In this document: positions 55,448-63,524 of the stretch, piece by piece
Layout: every line of letters starts with the position of its first letter
How positions within the stretch are numbered: the first letter of the stretch is position 1
NCBI GenBank assembly: GCA_001797315.1
Contig: MGPC01000018.1
Span: 248,001 to 312,000 of the forward strand
Direction of reading: 5' to 3'
Source: Curvibacter sp. GWA2_64_110
GTDB lineage: Bacteria > Pseudomonadota > Gammaproteobacteria > Burkholderiales > Burkholderiaceae_C
Length of the DNA stretch: 64,000 nt
Notes under the pieces: model-generated
The model's input: only the letters and a program-made list of their open reading frames with translations
What the model was told of the DNA's origin: nothing
The model's database searches: none
Position numbers and translations under genes: made by a program

Positions 55448-57031
55448 TCACAGGTCGTGCCCCGAATAACTGAGGTTGAAGGACTTGTTGATGAGCGGAA
55501 AATCAGGAACGATATTTCCGATCACCGCATGCTCAATCACCGGCCAGTTCTGCCATGAAGGATCATGGCAGTGGCAGCGGCGGATGCGGTGATGGTTCGC
55601 CTCACCATCGAGTTCCAGCGCAACAAGAATTTCACCGCGCCAGCCCTCGACCCAGCCGGCACCGCGCGCGGCACGGGTGGGCAGGCTCAGTTCGCGACGG
55701 GTCTGCCCCGCCGGCAGATCGGCAGCCATGGCACGCATCAGCCGCAGCGACTCCAACAGCTCCTCGAAACGGACGGCCACCCGGGCCGCAACGTCGCCAT
55801 TGCGGTGGGTTGCCATCTTCACATGCAGACTGTCATAGGGCGACCACGGATGGTCACAGCGCAGATCCACCGCCTGGCCGCCGGCGCGGCCGGCAAGTCC
55901 CGTCAACCCCAGTTGCGCTGCCAACTCCGGACTCACACGCCCGGTATTGATGAAACGATCCTGCAAGCCGGCATGCTCCTCGTACACCGTCCGCAGGGTT
56001 TGTACCTCGCGCTCGATGGCATCGCATTGTCGGCGCAGCCGATCCATGGCTGTGCGATCCACGTCACACGCCACGCCGCCGGGTATCACGCCGTCCATCA
56101 TCAGGCGGTGGCCGAAGATGTCTTTCGAAAGGCGCAACCAGTCCTCCCGCAGGCGGGAGAACTGGGCCAGACCAAAGGCCAATGCCACATCGTTGCCAAG
56201 CGCTCCCAGATCGCCCAGATGGTTGGCGACGCGTTCGCGCTCCAGCATGAGCGCGCGCAGCCACCCGGCACGTGGCGGGATATCGCAGGCCGCCGCCGAC
56301 TCCAGCGCCATGCAATAGGCCCAGGCATAGGCAACCGTCGAATCCCCTGAAACCCGCCCCGCCAAACGGCAGGCTTGCAAGGGTGGGAGTTGCGTGAAGC
56401 GCTTTTCAATCCCCTTGTGGGTATAGCCCAGGCGCTGCTCCAGACGCAGCACCTTTTCGCCAACGACGGAGAAACGAAAATGGCCCGGCTCGATGATGCC
56501 GGCATGCACAGGCCCCACCGCGATCTCATGCACCCCATCGCCTTCGACCCGGACAAACGGGTAATCGGCCACCTGGGCGTCCGGGAATAGCTGCTGCGCG
56601 GACACGCCCGGTTCCAATGGGAAATGATCCGCTGGCCACGCGCCATGGTTCAACCACGGACGGTGATCCTGGCCGCCCTCGGCGTGAATGCCCGACAGAT
56701 CGGCGGCGGCGCGCTGCATCCGCAGGCCCGCCGGAAAAATCGACGACAGATCAGGGTAGGCCGGCGGATCGCCAGCCAGCGGCAGTTCAAGCCAGATCAG
56801 GCCCTCGGGCACCGCATACGCCGCACAGACAGAGCGACCGCCTGCTTCAGCAAGCTGCCCTGCCGCTACGGCTTCCTGGCTGGCACGGTCCGAGCCCCAC
56901 AGCGAAATCAGCCGCCCCCCCGCCTTGCGCACGGCAACGGCCGCTTCCTGCCAATCGTCGAGCACGATACGGCCATGCCAGATCGGCACCGGAGCGCTCA
57001 GACGTTCAAGATTCAATCCGGCCATCAGCAT
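55448..57031 (-). CDS. Hydrogenase-4-like large subunit (HyfG type) without Ni-Fe ligands
   Basis: A 527-residue fusion of a NuoC-like N-terminus (~1-180) and a NuoD/HyfG-like domain (GYTHKGIEKRFTQLPP onward). In real group 4 hydrogenases the next motif is RVCGICxxxH. Here it is RVSGDSTVAYAWAY, with Ser228 and Ser231 where the cysteines should be. The C-terminal DPCxxC is HDPSWQNWP (Ser492, Asn495). So no [NiFe] centre can form and it is not a hydrogenase. It resembles Ehr-type complexes. ATG 57031 has GGAGGG 7 nt upstream and lies 5 nt after the HyfF-like stop. Confidence 0.9.
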   Translation of the reverse strand: MLMAGLNLERLSAPVPIWHGRIVLDDWQEAAVAVRKAGGRLISLWGSDRASQEAVAAGQLAEAGGRSVCAAYAVPEGLIWLELPLAGDPPAYPDLSSIFPAGLRMQRAAADLSGIHAEGGQDHRPWLNHGAWPADHFPLEPGVSAQQLFPDAQVADYPFVRVEGDGVHEIAVGPVHAGIIEPGHFRFSVVGEKVLRLEQRLGYTHKGIEKRFTQLPPLQACRLAGRVSGDSTVAYAWAYCMALESAAACDIPPRAGWLRALMLERERVANHLGDLGALGNDVALAFGLAQFSRLREDWLRLSKDIFGHRLMMDGVIPGGVACDVDRTAMDRLRRQCDAIEREVQTLRTVYEEHAGLQDRFINTGRVSPELAAQLGLTGLAGRAGGQAVDLRCDHPWSPYDSLHVKMATHRNGDVAARVAVRFEELLESLRLMRAMAADLPAGQTRRELSLPTRAARGAGWVEGWRGEILVALELDGEANHHRIRRCHCHDPSWQNWPVIEHAVIGNIVPDFPLINKSFNLSYSGHDL

Positions 57032-57035
57032 GGCT

Positions 57036-58490
57036 TCACCCTCCGAGCATCCGTGCCGCCTGGACGTACCAGCCGTCCAGGTAGCGCGGGATGTACAGGC
57101 CCAGCGCCAACGCCAGCCCCAGGTGGACAAACACGGGCACCAGGGCGGGCGGGTGCGCCAGGCGCCTGAGCGAGGTTTCGCCGAAAACCATGGGCAGCAC
57201 CCGGCTCAGCATCGAGGCGAAAGCCACACCCAGCGCCAGCAGCAGAAACGGCGTGGCCCAGGGTTGTTCTCGCATGGCCGTGGTGAGAATGAGGAACTCG
57301 CTGGCGAAGACGCCGAACGGAGGCATGCCCAGGATCGCCATCACTCCCAGGATCATTCCCCAGCCGACCGCCGGGTTGACCTTGATGAGGCCGCGAATCT
57401 CGCTCATGAGCTGCGTTCCAGCCTTCTGCGTGGCATGGCCGACCGTAAAGAAGATGGCGGACTTGGTGAGGGAGTGCACCGTCATGTGCAACAGGCCGGC
57501 AAAGTTGGCGACCGGCCCGCCCATCCCAAAGGCAAATGTGATCAAACCCATGTGCTCGATGGACGAGTAGGAGAACATGCGCTTCACGTCCTTCTGCCGC
57601 GACAGGAAAAACGCCGCCACCACCACCGACAACAGGCCAAAACCCATCATGAGCTGACTGGCCAGCGCACTGTTCAGGGCACCGTCCGTCAGCACCTTGC
57701 AGCGCAGGACGGCATACATCGCCACATTGAGCAGCAAACCCGAAAGGACAGCCGAGACCGGGGTCGGGCCTTCGGCGTGGGCGTCGGGCAGCCAGTTGTG
57801 CAGCGGCACCAAGCCGACCTTGGTGCCGTAGCCGATGAACAAAAAGGCAAACGCGAGCGTGATGATGTTGGGATCAAGCCGCGTCTTGATGATATCCAGA
57901 TTGGTCCACAGCAACGTCGCCCCTTCGGTGCCCAGCACCTTGTCGGCCGCCATGTAGAGCAGCACCGTGCCAAACAGCGCCTGGGCGATGCCTACCCCGC
58001 ACAGGATGAAGTATTTCCAGGCCGCCTCCAGGCTCGCCGCCGTGCGGTACACGCTGACCAGCAGCACCGTCGTCAGCGTGGCCGCCTCCATGGCCACCCA
58101 CAGAATGCCCATGTTGTTGGTCGTAAGGCCCACCAGCATCGTGAAGCTGAACAACTGGTACATGCCGTGGTACAGACGCATGCGCGGCGGCGTCATCTTG
58201 CCGTGGTCCTGCTCGACGCGCATGTAGGGGCGGGAGAAGATGGCGGTGGTGAGCCCCACAAAGGCTGTCAGAGTGACCAGAAACACATTGAGCGGGTCAA
58301 CGAAGAACTGCTGGTTCCAGACAAGAAGCGACCCGCCGGAAATGACCTGGACCGTCAGTGTGCAGGCCGCCAGAAAAGTTCCCAGGCTGAAGCCCACGTT
58401 GATGTCGCGTGCGTAGCTCCGGTGTCCGGTGAACGCCAGGACCGCGCTGCCGAGCAGGGGGATGCCGAGGACAAACAAAAGCGCCTGCAC
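57036..58490 (-). CDS. HyfF-like antiporter-type membrane subunit
   Basis: A 484-residue polytopic protein of the Mrp/NuoL-M-N antiporter family, about fourteen helices. The key proton-path residues are kept: the TM5 Glu in ILWVAMEAATLTT, the broken-helix Lys in GYGTKVGLVPLHNWLPDAH and the Lys/His of SLTKSAIFF. It could translocate H+ or Na+ if the complex does redox work. The start is a GTG at 58490, 2 nt after the HyfE-like stop with GGAAG upstream. A longer frame to 58889 overlaps the HyfE gene in another phase and is rejected. Confidence 0.9.
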   Translation of the reverse strand: MQALLFVLGIPLLGSAVLAFTGHRSYARDINVGFSLGTFLAACTLTVQVISGGSLLVWNQQFFVDPLNVFLVTLTAFVGLTTAIFSRPYMRVEQDHGKMTPPRMRLYHGMYQLFSFTMLVGLTTNNMGILWVAMEAATLTTVLLVSVYRTAASLEAAWKYFILCGVGIAQALFGTVLLYMAADKVLGTEGATLLWTNLDIIKTRLDPNIITLAFAFLFIGYGTKVGLVPLHNWLPDAHAEGPTPVSAVLSGLLLNVAMYAVLRCKVLTDGALNSALASQLMMGFGLLSVVVAAFFLSRQKDVKRMFSYSSIEHMGLITFAFGMGGPVANFAGLLHMTVHSLTKSAIFFTVGHATQKAGTQLMSEIRGLIKVNPAVGWGMILGVMAILGMPPFGVFASEFLILTTAMREQPWATPFLLLALGVAFASMLSRVLPMVFGETSLRRLAHPPALVPVFVHLGLALALGLYIPRYLDGWYVQAARMLGG

Positions 58491-58492
58491 GT

Positions 58493-59149
58493 TCAGTCTT
58501 CCTTCAGCGTTTCCAGATTGTGGATGTCCAGACTGTCGAACTGCTCGCGAATCTGGAACATGAACACGCCGAGGATCAGAACGCCGACCAGCACATCGAG
58601 GGCAATGCCGAACTCCACGATCATGGGCATGCCATTGGTGACGGCCGTGGCTGCAAAGATCAGGCCGTTTTCCATCGAGAGAAAACCGATGACCTGGGGC
58701 ACGGCCTTCGAGCGGGTGATCATCATCATGAACGAGAGCAGCACGCAGGCCAGCGCAATGCCGAGCGAGCCGCTGGCCATCGCGGTGGACAAGCGTGAAA
58801 TCGGCAAGGCCAGGCTGAAGGAAAAAATCACCAGGCCGATGCCGACCAGCATCGTGGTCGGTATGTTGATGAGCGTTTCCACGTCCCACCGCACATTCAA
58901 CCGTTCAATGACACGGTACAGCAGCCAGGGAATCAGGACCACCTTCAGAACGAAGGTCAGACCGGCGGAGACGTAGAGATCGGTTTGATGTGTCGCATAG
59001 CCGACCAGCACCGATGCAGCCACCAGGGCGGCACCTTGCAATGTGAACAGATTGATCAAGGAGACAATGCGCCGCTGGGAGATCATGGCGAACGACAGCA
59101 TCAGGATCATGGTCGCGAACAAATTCGTCAACTGCGGGACCAATTGCAT
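58493..59149 (-). CDS. HyfE-like membrane subunit
   Basis: A 218-residue inner-membrane protein with about six or seven helices. It matches HyfE of hydrogenase 4, whose C-terminal part is NuoK/MrpC-like. The start is ATG 59149 (MQLVPQLTNLF), with a GTG one codon before. It begins 4 nt after the HyfC-like stop and ends 2 nt before the HyfF-like GTG, so all are coupled. It has no cofactor motif, as expected. Confidence 0.88.
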   Translation of the reverse strand: MQLVPQLTNLFATMILMLSFAMISQRRIVSLINLFTLQGAALVAASVLVGYATHQTDLYVSAGLTFVLKVVLIPWLLYRVIERLNVRWDVETLINIPTTMLVGIGLVIFSFSLALPISRLSTAMASGSLGIALACVLLSFMMMITRSKAVPQVIGFLSMENGLIFAATAVTNGMPMIVEFGIALDVLVGVLILGVFMFQIREQFDSLDIHNLETLKED

Positions 59150-59153
59150 CACG

Positions 59154-60101
59154 TCAGACCCCCAACAAGATGTTGACCAGCAGGCCGATCACCGCCAGCA
59201 AGAAGGCCGTCGCAAGGAACTCCGGCACGCGGAAAATGCGCATTTTGGCGCTGACCGTCTCCACGAAGGCCAGCGCTATCCCGCCGATGGCCAGCTTGAC
59301 GATGAGGACCGGCAGGGCCAGCACCAGCGCCATCGGGGCATCCGCCTCAGCCACGCCCCACGGAAAGAACAGCGCCAGACCCACGCAGGAATAGGCGAAC
59401 AGCTTCAGGCTCGCCGCCCACTCGAGCAGCGCCAGATGGCGGCCCGAATATTCCAGAATCAGCGCCTCGTGAATCATCGTCAGCTCAAGGTGCGTTTCCG
59501 GGTTGTCCACGGGAACCCGCGCATTTTCGGCCAGCGACACCATGGTGAAAGCCACCCCCGCCACCAACAGGCTGGGGTAAATCGCCAGTTCACGGTGTGC
59601 CAGCGTCTCGACGATGGTGGTGAGCGAGGTGGACCTGGAAATCAATGACGCACAGAAAAGCACCATCAAGAGCGCCGGCTCGGCCAGAAACCCGATGAGC
59701 ATCTCGCGCCGGGCCCCGAGTGTTCCGAAAGCCGTGCCGACATCCATCGCGGCCAGCGAGATGAACACGCGCGCCAGGGCGAACAGGCCCACCAGTGCAA
59801 TCGCATCCGCGGCCGACGACAGCGGCAGATCGGTCGACAGCGTCGGGATGATCGCGCTGGCCAGCGCCATGCAGCCAAAGACGATGTAAGGCGCCATGCG
59901 GAACAGCGGCGAGGCGTGCTCGGCCACCACCGACTCCTTGTTGAACAGCTTGTGCAGGACCCGGTAGGGCTGCAGCAGCGCAGGCGCCGACTTGTTCTGC
60001 ATTTTGGCCCGCCACTGATTGACCCAGCCCGTCAGCAGCGGCGCCAGCAGCAGCGCCGCGACAATCGCCAGCAGTTGGGACACGGCACCGAGCACGCTCA
60101 T
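59154..60101 (-). CDS. HyfC-like membrane subunit (NuoH type)
   Basis: A 315-residue eight-helix protein homologous to NuoH and HycD/HyfC, which joins the hydrophilic arm to the membrane arm. Conserved loop residues are present: QPYRVLHKLFNKESV (near 45), LAENARVPVDNPETHLELTMIHEA, the acidic funnel loop, and FVETVSAKMRIFRVPEFL at the C-terminus. Its start overlaps the HyfB-like stop by 4 bases (ATGA). Confidence 0.93.
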   Translation of the reverse strand: MSVLGAVSQLLAIVAALLLAPLLTGWVNQWRAKMQNKSAPALLQPYRVLHKLFNKESVVAEHASPLFRMAPYIVFGCMALASAIIPTLSTDLPLSSAADAIALVGLFALARVFISLAAMDVGTAFGTLGARREMLIGFLAEPALLMVLFCASLISRSTSLTTIVETLAHRELAIYPSLLVAGVAFTMVSLAENARVPVDNPETHLELTMIHEALILEYSGRHLALLEWAASLKLFAYSCVGLALFFPWGVAEADAPMALVLALPVLIVKLAIGGIALAFVETVSAKMRIFRVPEFLATAFLLAVIGLLVNILLGV

Positions 60102-62122
60102 TGTTTCACCACCAGAAGAACGACGATGAGCGTGACGAAGCTGTACAGCAGATAGACCGCGATGCGCCCCCGCTGCAGCAAGCCGATCAGCCTGGACAAG
60201 CGTTCGACGACAGTGGCCACCGGCAAATACAACCCGTGCCAGAGCGGGTCTTCCACCACCACGCGGTAGCGCGGCTCAGCGTCGAAGGGCGTGGGCAGTT
60301 CGCGCTGCATGCGGAACATGGGCTCGAATATCTGCCGGATCGGCTGTCCAAAACCTTCCGCCGTGTCCTGCATGCGCGCGTTCTGCCACGGGAAACCGCA
60401 GTCCCAGGGCGCCGAGCGCCGCAGGCGGCCGTGGTACAGCCGGTGCACCAGCAAGTAGGCCAGTGCAAAGCTGGTCACCACCCCCAGCAGGAAGATGGCC
60501 GGCGCATAGCTGGCGCGTTCGATGCTCACCGGCACCAGCAGCCAGCCCTGTCCGGCCACCTTGTCGGCCAGCCCCGCGGACACCAGCATCCGGGTCACGG
60601 GATCGATGAAGGCGATGACCTGGTTGGGGAAAAGCCCGAGCACCACGCAGCCCAGCGTGAGCCAGAGCATGCCGGAGCGTTCCCAGGCGCCGGCATCGTG
60701 TGCCTGGGAGATTTTTTCTTCACGCGGCTGGCCCAGGAAGACAACGCCAAAGTACTTGACCATGGTGTAGCCGGAGAGTGCGGCCACCAGAGCGATCAGC
60801 GCCGCCATCACCGGAATCAGCATATTGAGGAATGAGCTCGGCAGCCCGGCCGTGAACAGGAAACTTTGCAGCAACAGCCACTCTGAAACGAAGCCCCCTA
60901 ACGGCGGCAGGCCAGCACAGGCCAGCACCCCGATCAAGGTCGGCCAGGCGACCCAGGGCATGTAGCGGATCAAGCCGCCCAGCTTGCCCAGGCTGCGCTC
61001 GCCCGTGGCATGCATCACTGCGCCCGTGCTGCAAAACAGCAGGCTTTTGAAAAAAGCATGGCTCACCAGGTGGTACAGGGCGGCTGTCAGGGCCAGCCCC
61101 GCCAGACTCTTCATGCCGTAGGACGAAAACAGCAGGGACAGGCCGAACCCCGCACACATCAGCCCGACGTTCTCGATCGAGGAGTAGGCCAGCAGCCGCT
61201 TCATTTCGACTTGCACGGTGGAGAACACCACACCAAACAGCGCCGTCAACAAGCCAATCGCCATGAGCAGCGCACCCCACCACCAGATGCGCGTTTGCAG
61301 CAGATCGAACGAAATCCGCAGTACGCCGTACAGGGCGATCTTCAGCATCACACCGCTCATCAACGCCGAGACCGGCGACGGTGCCGCCGGATGCGCCTCG
61401 GGCAGCCAGGCATGCAGCGGCAAGATGCCCGCCTTGGCACCGAAACCGAACACCGCGAGCACGAAGGCCACCGAGCCCCAGAAGGCGCTGAGATGCTGGG
61501 CTCGCATGTTGGCAAAGGTGTAATCGCCGGTATTGGCCTGCAAGACACCGAAACAGAGCAGGATGCCCAAGGCACCGATGTGCGCCACCAGCAGGTACAG
61601 GTAGCCGGCTTGCCGGATTTCGGGCAGGCGATGGTTGGCGATGACCAGGAAGAACGACGCCAGGGCCATGGTCTCCCACACCACCATGAAGAAGTAGGCA
61701 TCGTCGGCGACGACGACCAGGGCCATGCTGGCCAGAAACAGGTGGTACTCAAGGCAAAGCAGGCCGGGCGGGGTGCCCTCACCCCGGCGGAAATAACCGG
61801 CAGCAAAAGCAGAGACGCCGGCCGATGCACCGCCGATCACCATCAGGAAGAAGGCCGAGAGGCTGTCCAGGCGCAGATGAAACGGCAACTGGGGAAGACC
61901 GATCGGCAGCACGGCCACCTCGGGAGCGTTCAACGCCGCACTGAGGGCCACCCCGAACAGCGCAAGGGCAATCAGTCCTCCGGCGGGGAACAGGAGGGTG
62001 GCCACAACCCTGAACTGGCGCAAGGCGAGCACACCTGCCAAGCCGATCAGCAGCCACCCGACGACAAGCGCCAGGACCCAGTCCAGATGGATCCATGTGG
62101 CAGGATCGGAAATACCGTTCAT
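60098..62122 (-). CDS. HyfB-like antiporter-type membrane subunit
   Basis: A 674-residue polytopic protein with sixteen or more helices, of the NuoL/HyfB antiporter group. The TM5 Glu is in VVWETMALASFF and the central Lys in GFGAKAGILPLHAWLPEAH. The C-terminal part has a long soluble stretch and a final helix. It is the first gene of a B-C-E-F-G-I operon. HyfA, HyfD and HyfH equivalents (polyferredoxin, a third antiporter-like subunit and a NuoI-like ferredoxin) are absent. The promoter lies in the divergent gap with DUF3460. Confidence 0.92.
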   Translation of the reverse strand: MNGISDPATWIHLDWVLALVVGWLLIGLAGVLALRQFRVVATLLFPAGGLIALALFGVALSAALNAPEVAVLPIGLPQLPFHLRLDSLSAFFLMVIGGASAGVSAFAAGYFRRGEGTPPGLLCLEYHLFLASMALVVVADDAYFFMVVWETMALASFFLVIANHRLPEIRQAGYLYLLVAHIGALGILLCFGVLQANTGDYTFANMRAQHLSAFWGSVAFVLAVFGFGAKAGILPLHAWLPEAHPAAPSPVSALMSGVMLKIALYGVLRISFDLLQTRIWWWGALLMAIGLLTALFGVVFSTVQVEMKRLLAYSSIENVGLMCAGFGLSLLFSSYGMKSLAGLALTAALYHLVSHAFFKSLLFCSTGAVMHATGERSLGKLGGLIRYMPWVAWPTLIGVLACAGLPPLGGFVSEWLLLQSFLFTAGLPSSFLNMLIPVMAALIALVAALSGYTMVKYFGVVFLGQPREEKISQAHDAGAWERSGMLWLTLGCVVLGLFPNQVIAFIDPVTRMLVSAGLADKVAGQGWLLVPVSIERASYAPAIFLLGVVTSFALAYLLVHRLYHGRLRRSAPWDCGFPWQNARMQDTAEGFGQPIRQIFEPMFRMQRELPTPFDAEPRYRVVVEDPLWHGLYLPVATVVERLSRLIGLLQRGRIAVYLLYSFVTLIVVLLVVKQ

Positions 62123-62208
62123 TCGGCTCCTGGGCGGCTACGCTGAAGCGGCAAGCCCTGTGCGCCGCAAACAGCAACTGAGGGGACAACACGCAAGCAC
62201 ATGCGCAA

Positions 62209-62238
62209 AGTATCGTCCACATCGGCCCCTCAAAGCAA
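62209..62238 (-). promoter_or_regulatory. Possible promoter of the Hyf-like operon
   Basis: On the minus strand TTGCTT, 18 nt, GATACT, giving an ~80-nt leader before the HyfB-like ATG. TGAGGGG (62179-62185) and CCCCTCA (62226-62232) form an inverted pair around it, possibly regulatory. Confidence 0.4.
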
Positions 62239-62330
62239 TCGCCGCCCCTGCATTTTCGGCTGTCCATCCCGGTTGACGCCTGAAACCAGCCCCCTTGGAT
62301 GCCGGTCACGGCCGGAAACGCCGGGGCCGG

Positions 62331-62336
62331 TAAAAT
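62331..62336 (+). promoter_or_regulatory. TAAAAT -10-like element before the DUF3460 gene
   Basis: TAAAAT lies 21 nt before the ATG at 62358, with an AAAGGGGA ribosome-binding site between. No good -35 at normal spacing. Confidence 0.4.
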
Positions 62337-62357
62337 CGGCCAAAGGGGATTTTGTCC

Positions 62358-62564
62358 ATGAATATCTTTCGCCGTCCTGATTACCAGTCTGACGCCACCC
62401 GATTTATTGAGCAGCTCAAGGCCAACCAGCCGGAGCTGGAAGCCCGCCAGCGCCAGGGCCGTGAACTGCTGTGGGACAAGGCCGTCGATCGCGATGCCTG
62501 GGCCGGCTATTCGGCCGCCCGCGTGGCGCAAAAGCCCTACGTCTACCAGACCGAAGGTAAATAA
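62358..62564 (+). CDS. DUF3460 family small protein
   Basis: A 68-residue soluble protein: MNIFRRPDYQSDATRFIEQL at the start, a Glu/Gln-rich middle and a WAGYSAARVAQKPYVYQTEGK end. This matches DUF3460, a small betaproteobacterial family next to scpA. Function unknown. ATG 62358 has AAAGGGGA 8 nt upstream. A TTG two codons earlier is less likely. Confidence 0.88.
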   Translation: MNIFRRPDYQSDATRFIEQLKANQPELEARQRQGRELLWDKAVDRDAWAGYSAARVAQKPYVYQTEGK

Positions 62565-62581
62565 ACCATCAAATCGCGCTT

Positions 62582-62625
62582 GGGCCCTTTAAAAACGGGC
62601 ACAGACAGCTACTGATTTGATAGCA
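62582..62625. repeat. 44-nt dispersed repeat, copy B
   Basis: Aligns without gaps to copy A at 28 of 44 positions, including GCCCTT near the left end and ACAGCTAxT...ATAGCA at the right. It lies between the DUF3460 stop and the scpA ATG, 5 nt before it, so it overlaps where a ribosome-binding site should be. Confidence 0.6.
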
Positions 62626-62630
62626 TACCC

Positions 62631-63488
62631 ATGAGCACCCCCCACGACAACGCCGGCCTGGAAGCGCCCGAGGCGACGCTCACGCCGGACATGCCCGAGG
62701 TCGTCGACCACGTGGCCGTGGCCCGGCTGTACGGCGAGCCGCTGTTTGCGATGCCGCAGGACCTGTACATCCCGCCGGATGCGCTGGAGGTGTTCCTGGA
62801 GGCCTTCGAAGGCCCGCTCGACCTGCTGCTGTACCTGATCCGCAAGCAGAACTTCAACATCCTCGACATCCCGATGGCGGCAGTCACGCGCCAGTACCTG
62901 GTCTATGTGGAGCAGATCCGCAACCGCAACCTGGAGCTGGCGGCCGAGTACCTGCTGATGGCGGCCATGCTGATCGAGATCAAGTCGCGCATGCTGCTGC
63001 CGCCCAAGAAAACGGCTGAGGGCGAAGAGGCCGAGGACCCGCGCGCCGAACTGGTGCGCCGCCTGCTGGAATACGAGCAGATGAAGCTGGCCGCCATGCA
63101 GCTGGGCACCCTGCCGCACTACGGGCGCGACTTCCTCAAGGCGCAGGTCTACATCGAGCAGTCGCTGCAGCCGCGCTTCCCCGACGTGCATGTGGTCGAC
63201 CTGCAGGAGGCCTGGGCCGACATCCTCAAGCGCGCCAAGCTGGTCCAGCACCACAAGATCACGCGCGAGGAACTTTCGGTGCGCGAGCACATGAGCATCG
63301 TGCTGCGCCAGCTGCAGGGCCACAAGTTCGTCGAGTTCGAGCAGCTGTTCGACCCCGAGAAGGGCACACCGGTGCTGGTGGTGACCTTCATCGCCCTGCT
63401 GGAGCTGGCCAAGGAATGCCTGATCGAAATCACCCAGGCCGAGGCCTTCGCCCCGATCTACGTCCGGCTGGCCTATTCACCCGTCTGA
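62631..63488 (+). CDS. scpA: Segregation and condensation protein A
   Basis: A 285-residue kleisin subunit that binds SMC and ScpB to form the bacterial condensin-like complex for chromosome segregation. After a ~45-residue acidic lead-in, the conserved N-terminal block is FEGPLDLLLYLIRKQNFNILDIPM, followed by ITRQYL-like (VTRQYLVYVEQIR), LAAEYLLMAAMLIEIKSRMLLP and a C-terminal winged helix (KFVEFEQLF...VVTFIALLELAKE). scpB is not in the window. No Shine-Dalgarno is obvious because the repeat fills the upstream region. Confidence 0.94.
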   Translation: MSTPHDNAGLEAPEATLTPDMPEVVDHVAVARLYGEPLFAMPQDLYIPPDALEVFLEAFEGPLDLLLYLIRKQNFNILDIPMAAVTRQYLVYVEQIRNRNLELAAEYLLMAAMLIEIKSRMLLPPKKTAEGEEAEDPRAELVRRLLEYEQMKLAAMQLGTLPHYGRDFLKAQVYIEQSLQPRFPDVHVVDLQEAWADILKRAKLVQHHKITREELSVREHMSIVLRQLQGHKFVEFEQLFDPEKGTPVLVVTFIALLELAKECLIEITQAEAFAPIYVRLAYSPV

Positions 63489-63524
63489 GACGGTCGGCCC
63501 GCTCTCCGTCCTGAGAACCATCCC

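Noticed and set aside
28011-62146. Long open frames antisense to real genes (for example 28011-29618, 41558-43711, 44392-46317, 56925-58976 and 61010-62146 on the plus strand)
   Set aside because: They lie opposite well-identified genes, are rich in His/Arg/Gln/Gly without domain patterns, and are the usual by-product of high-GC codon bias.
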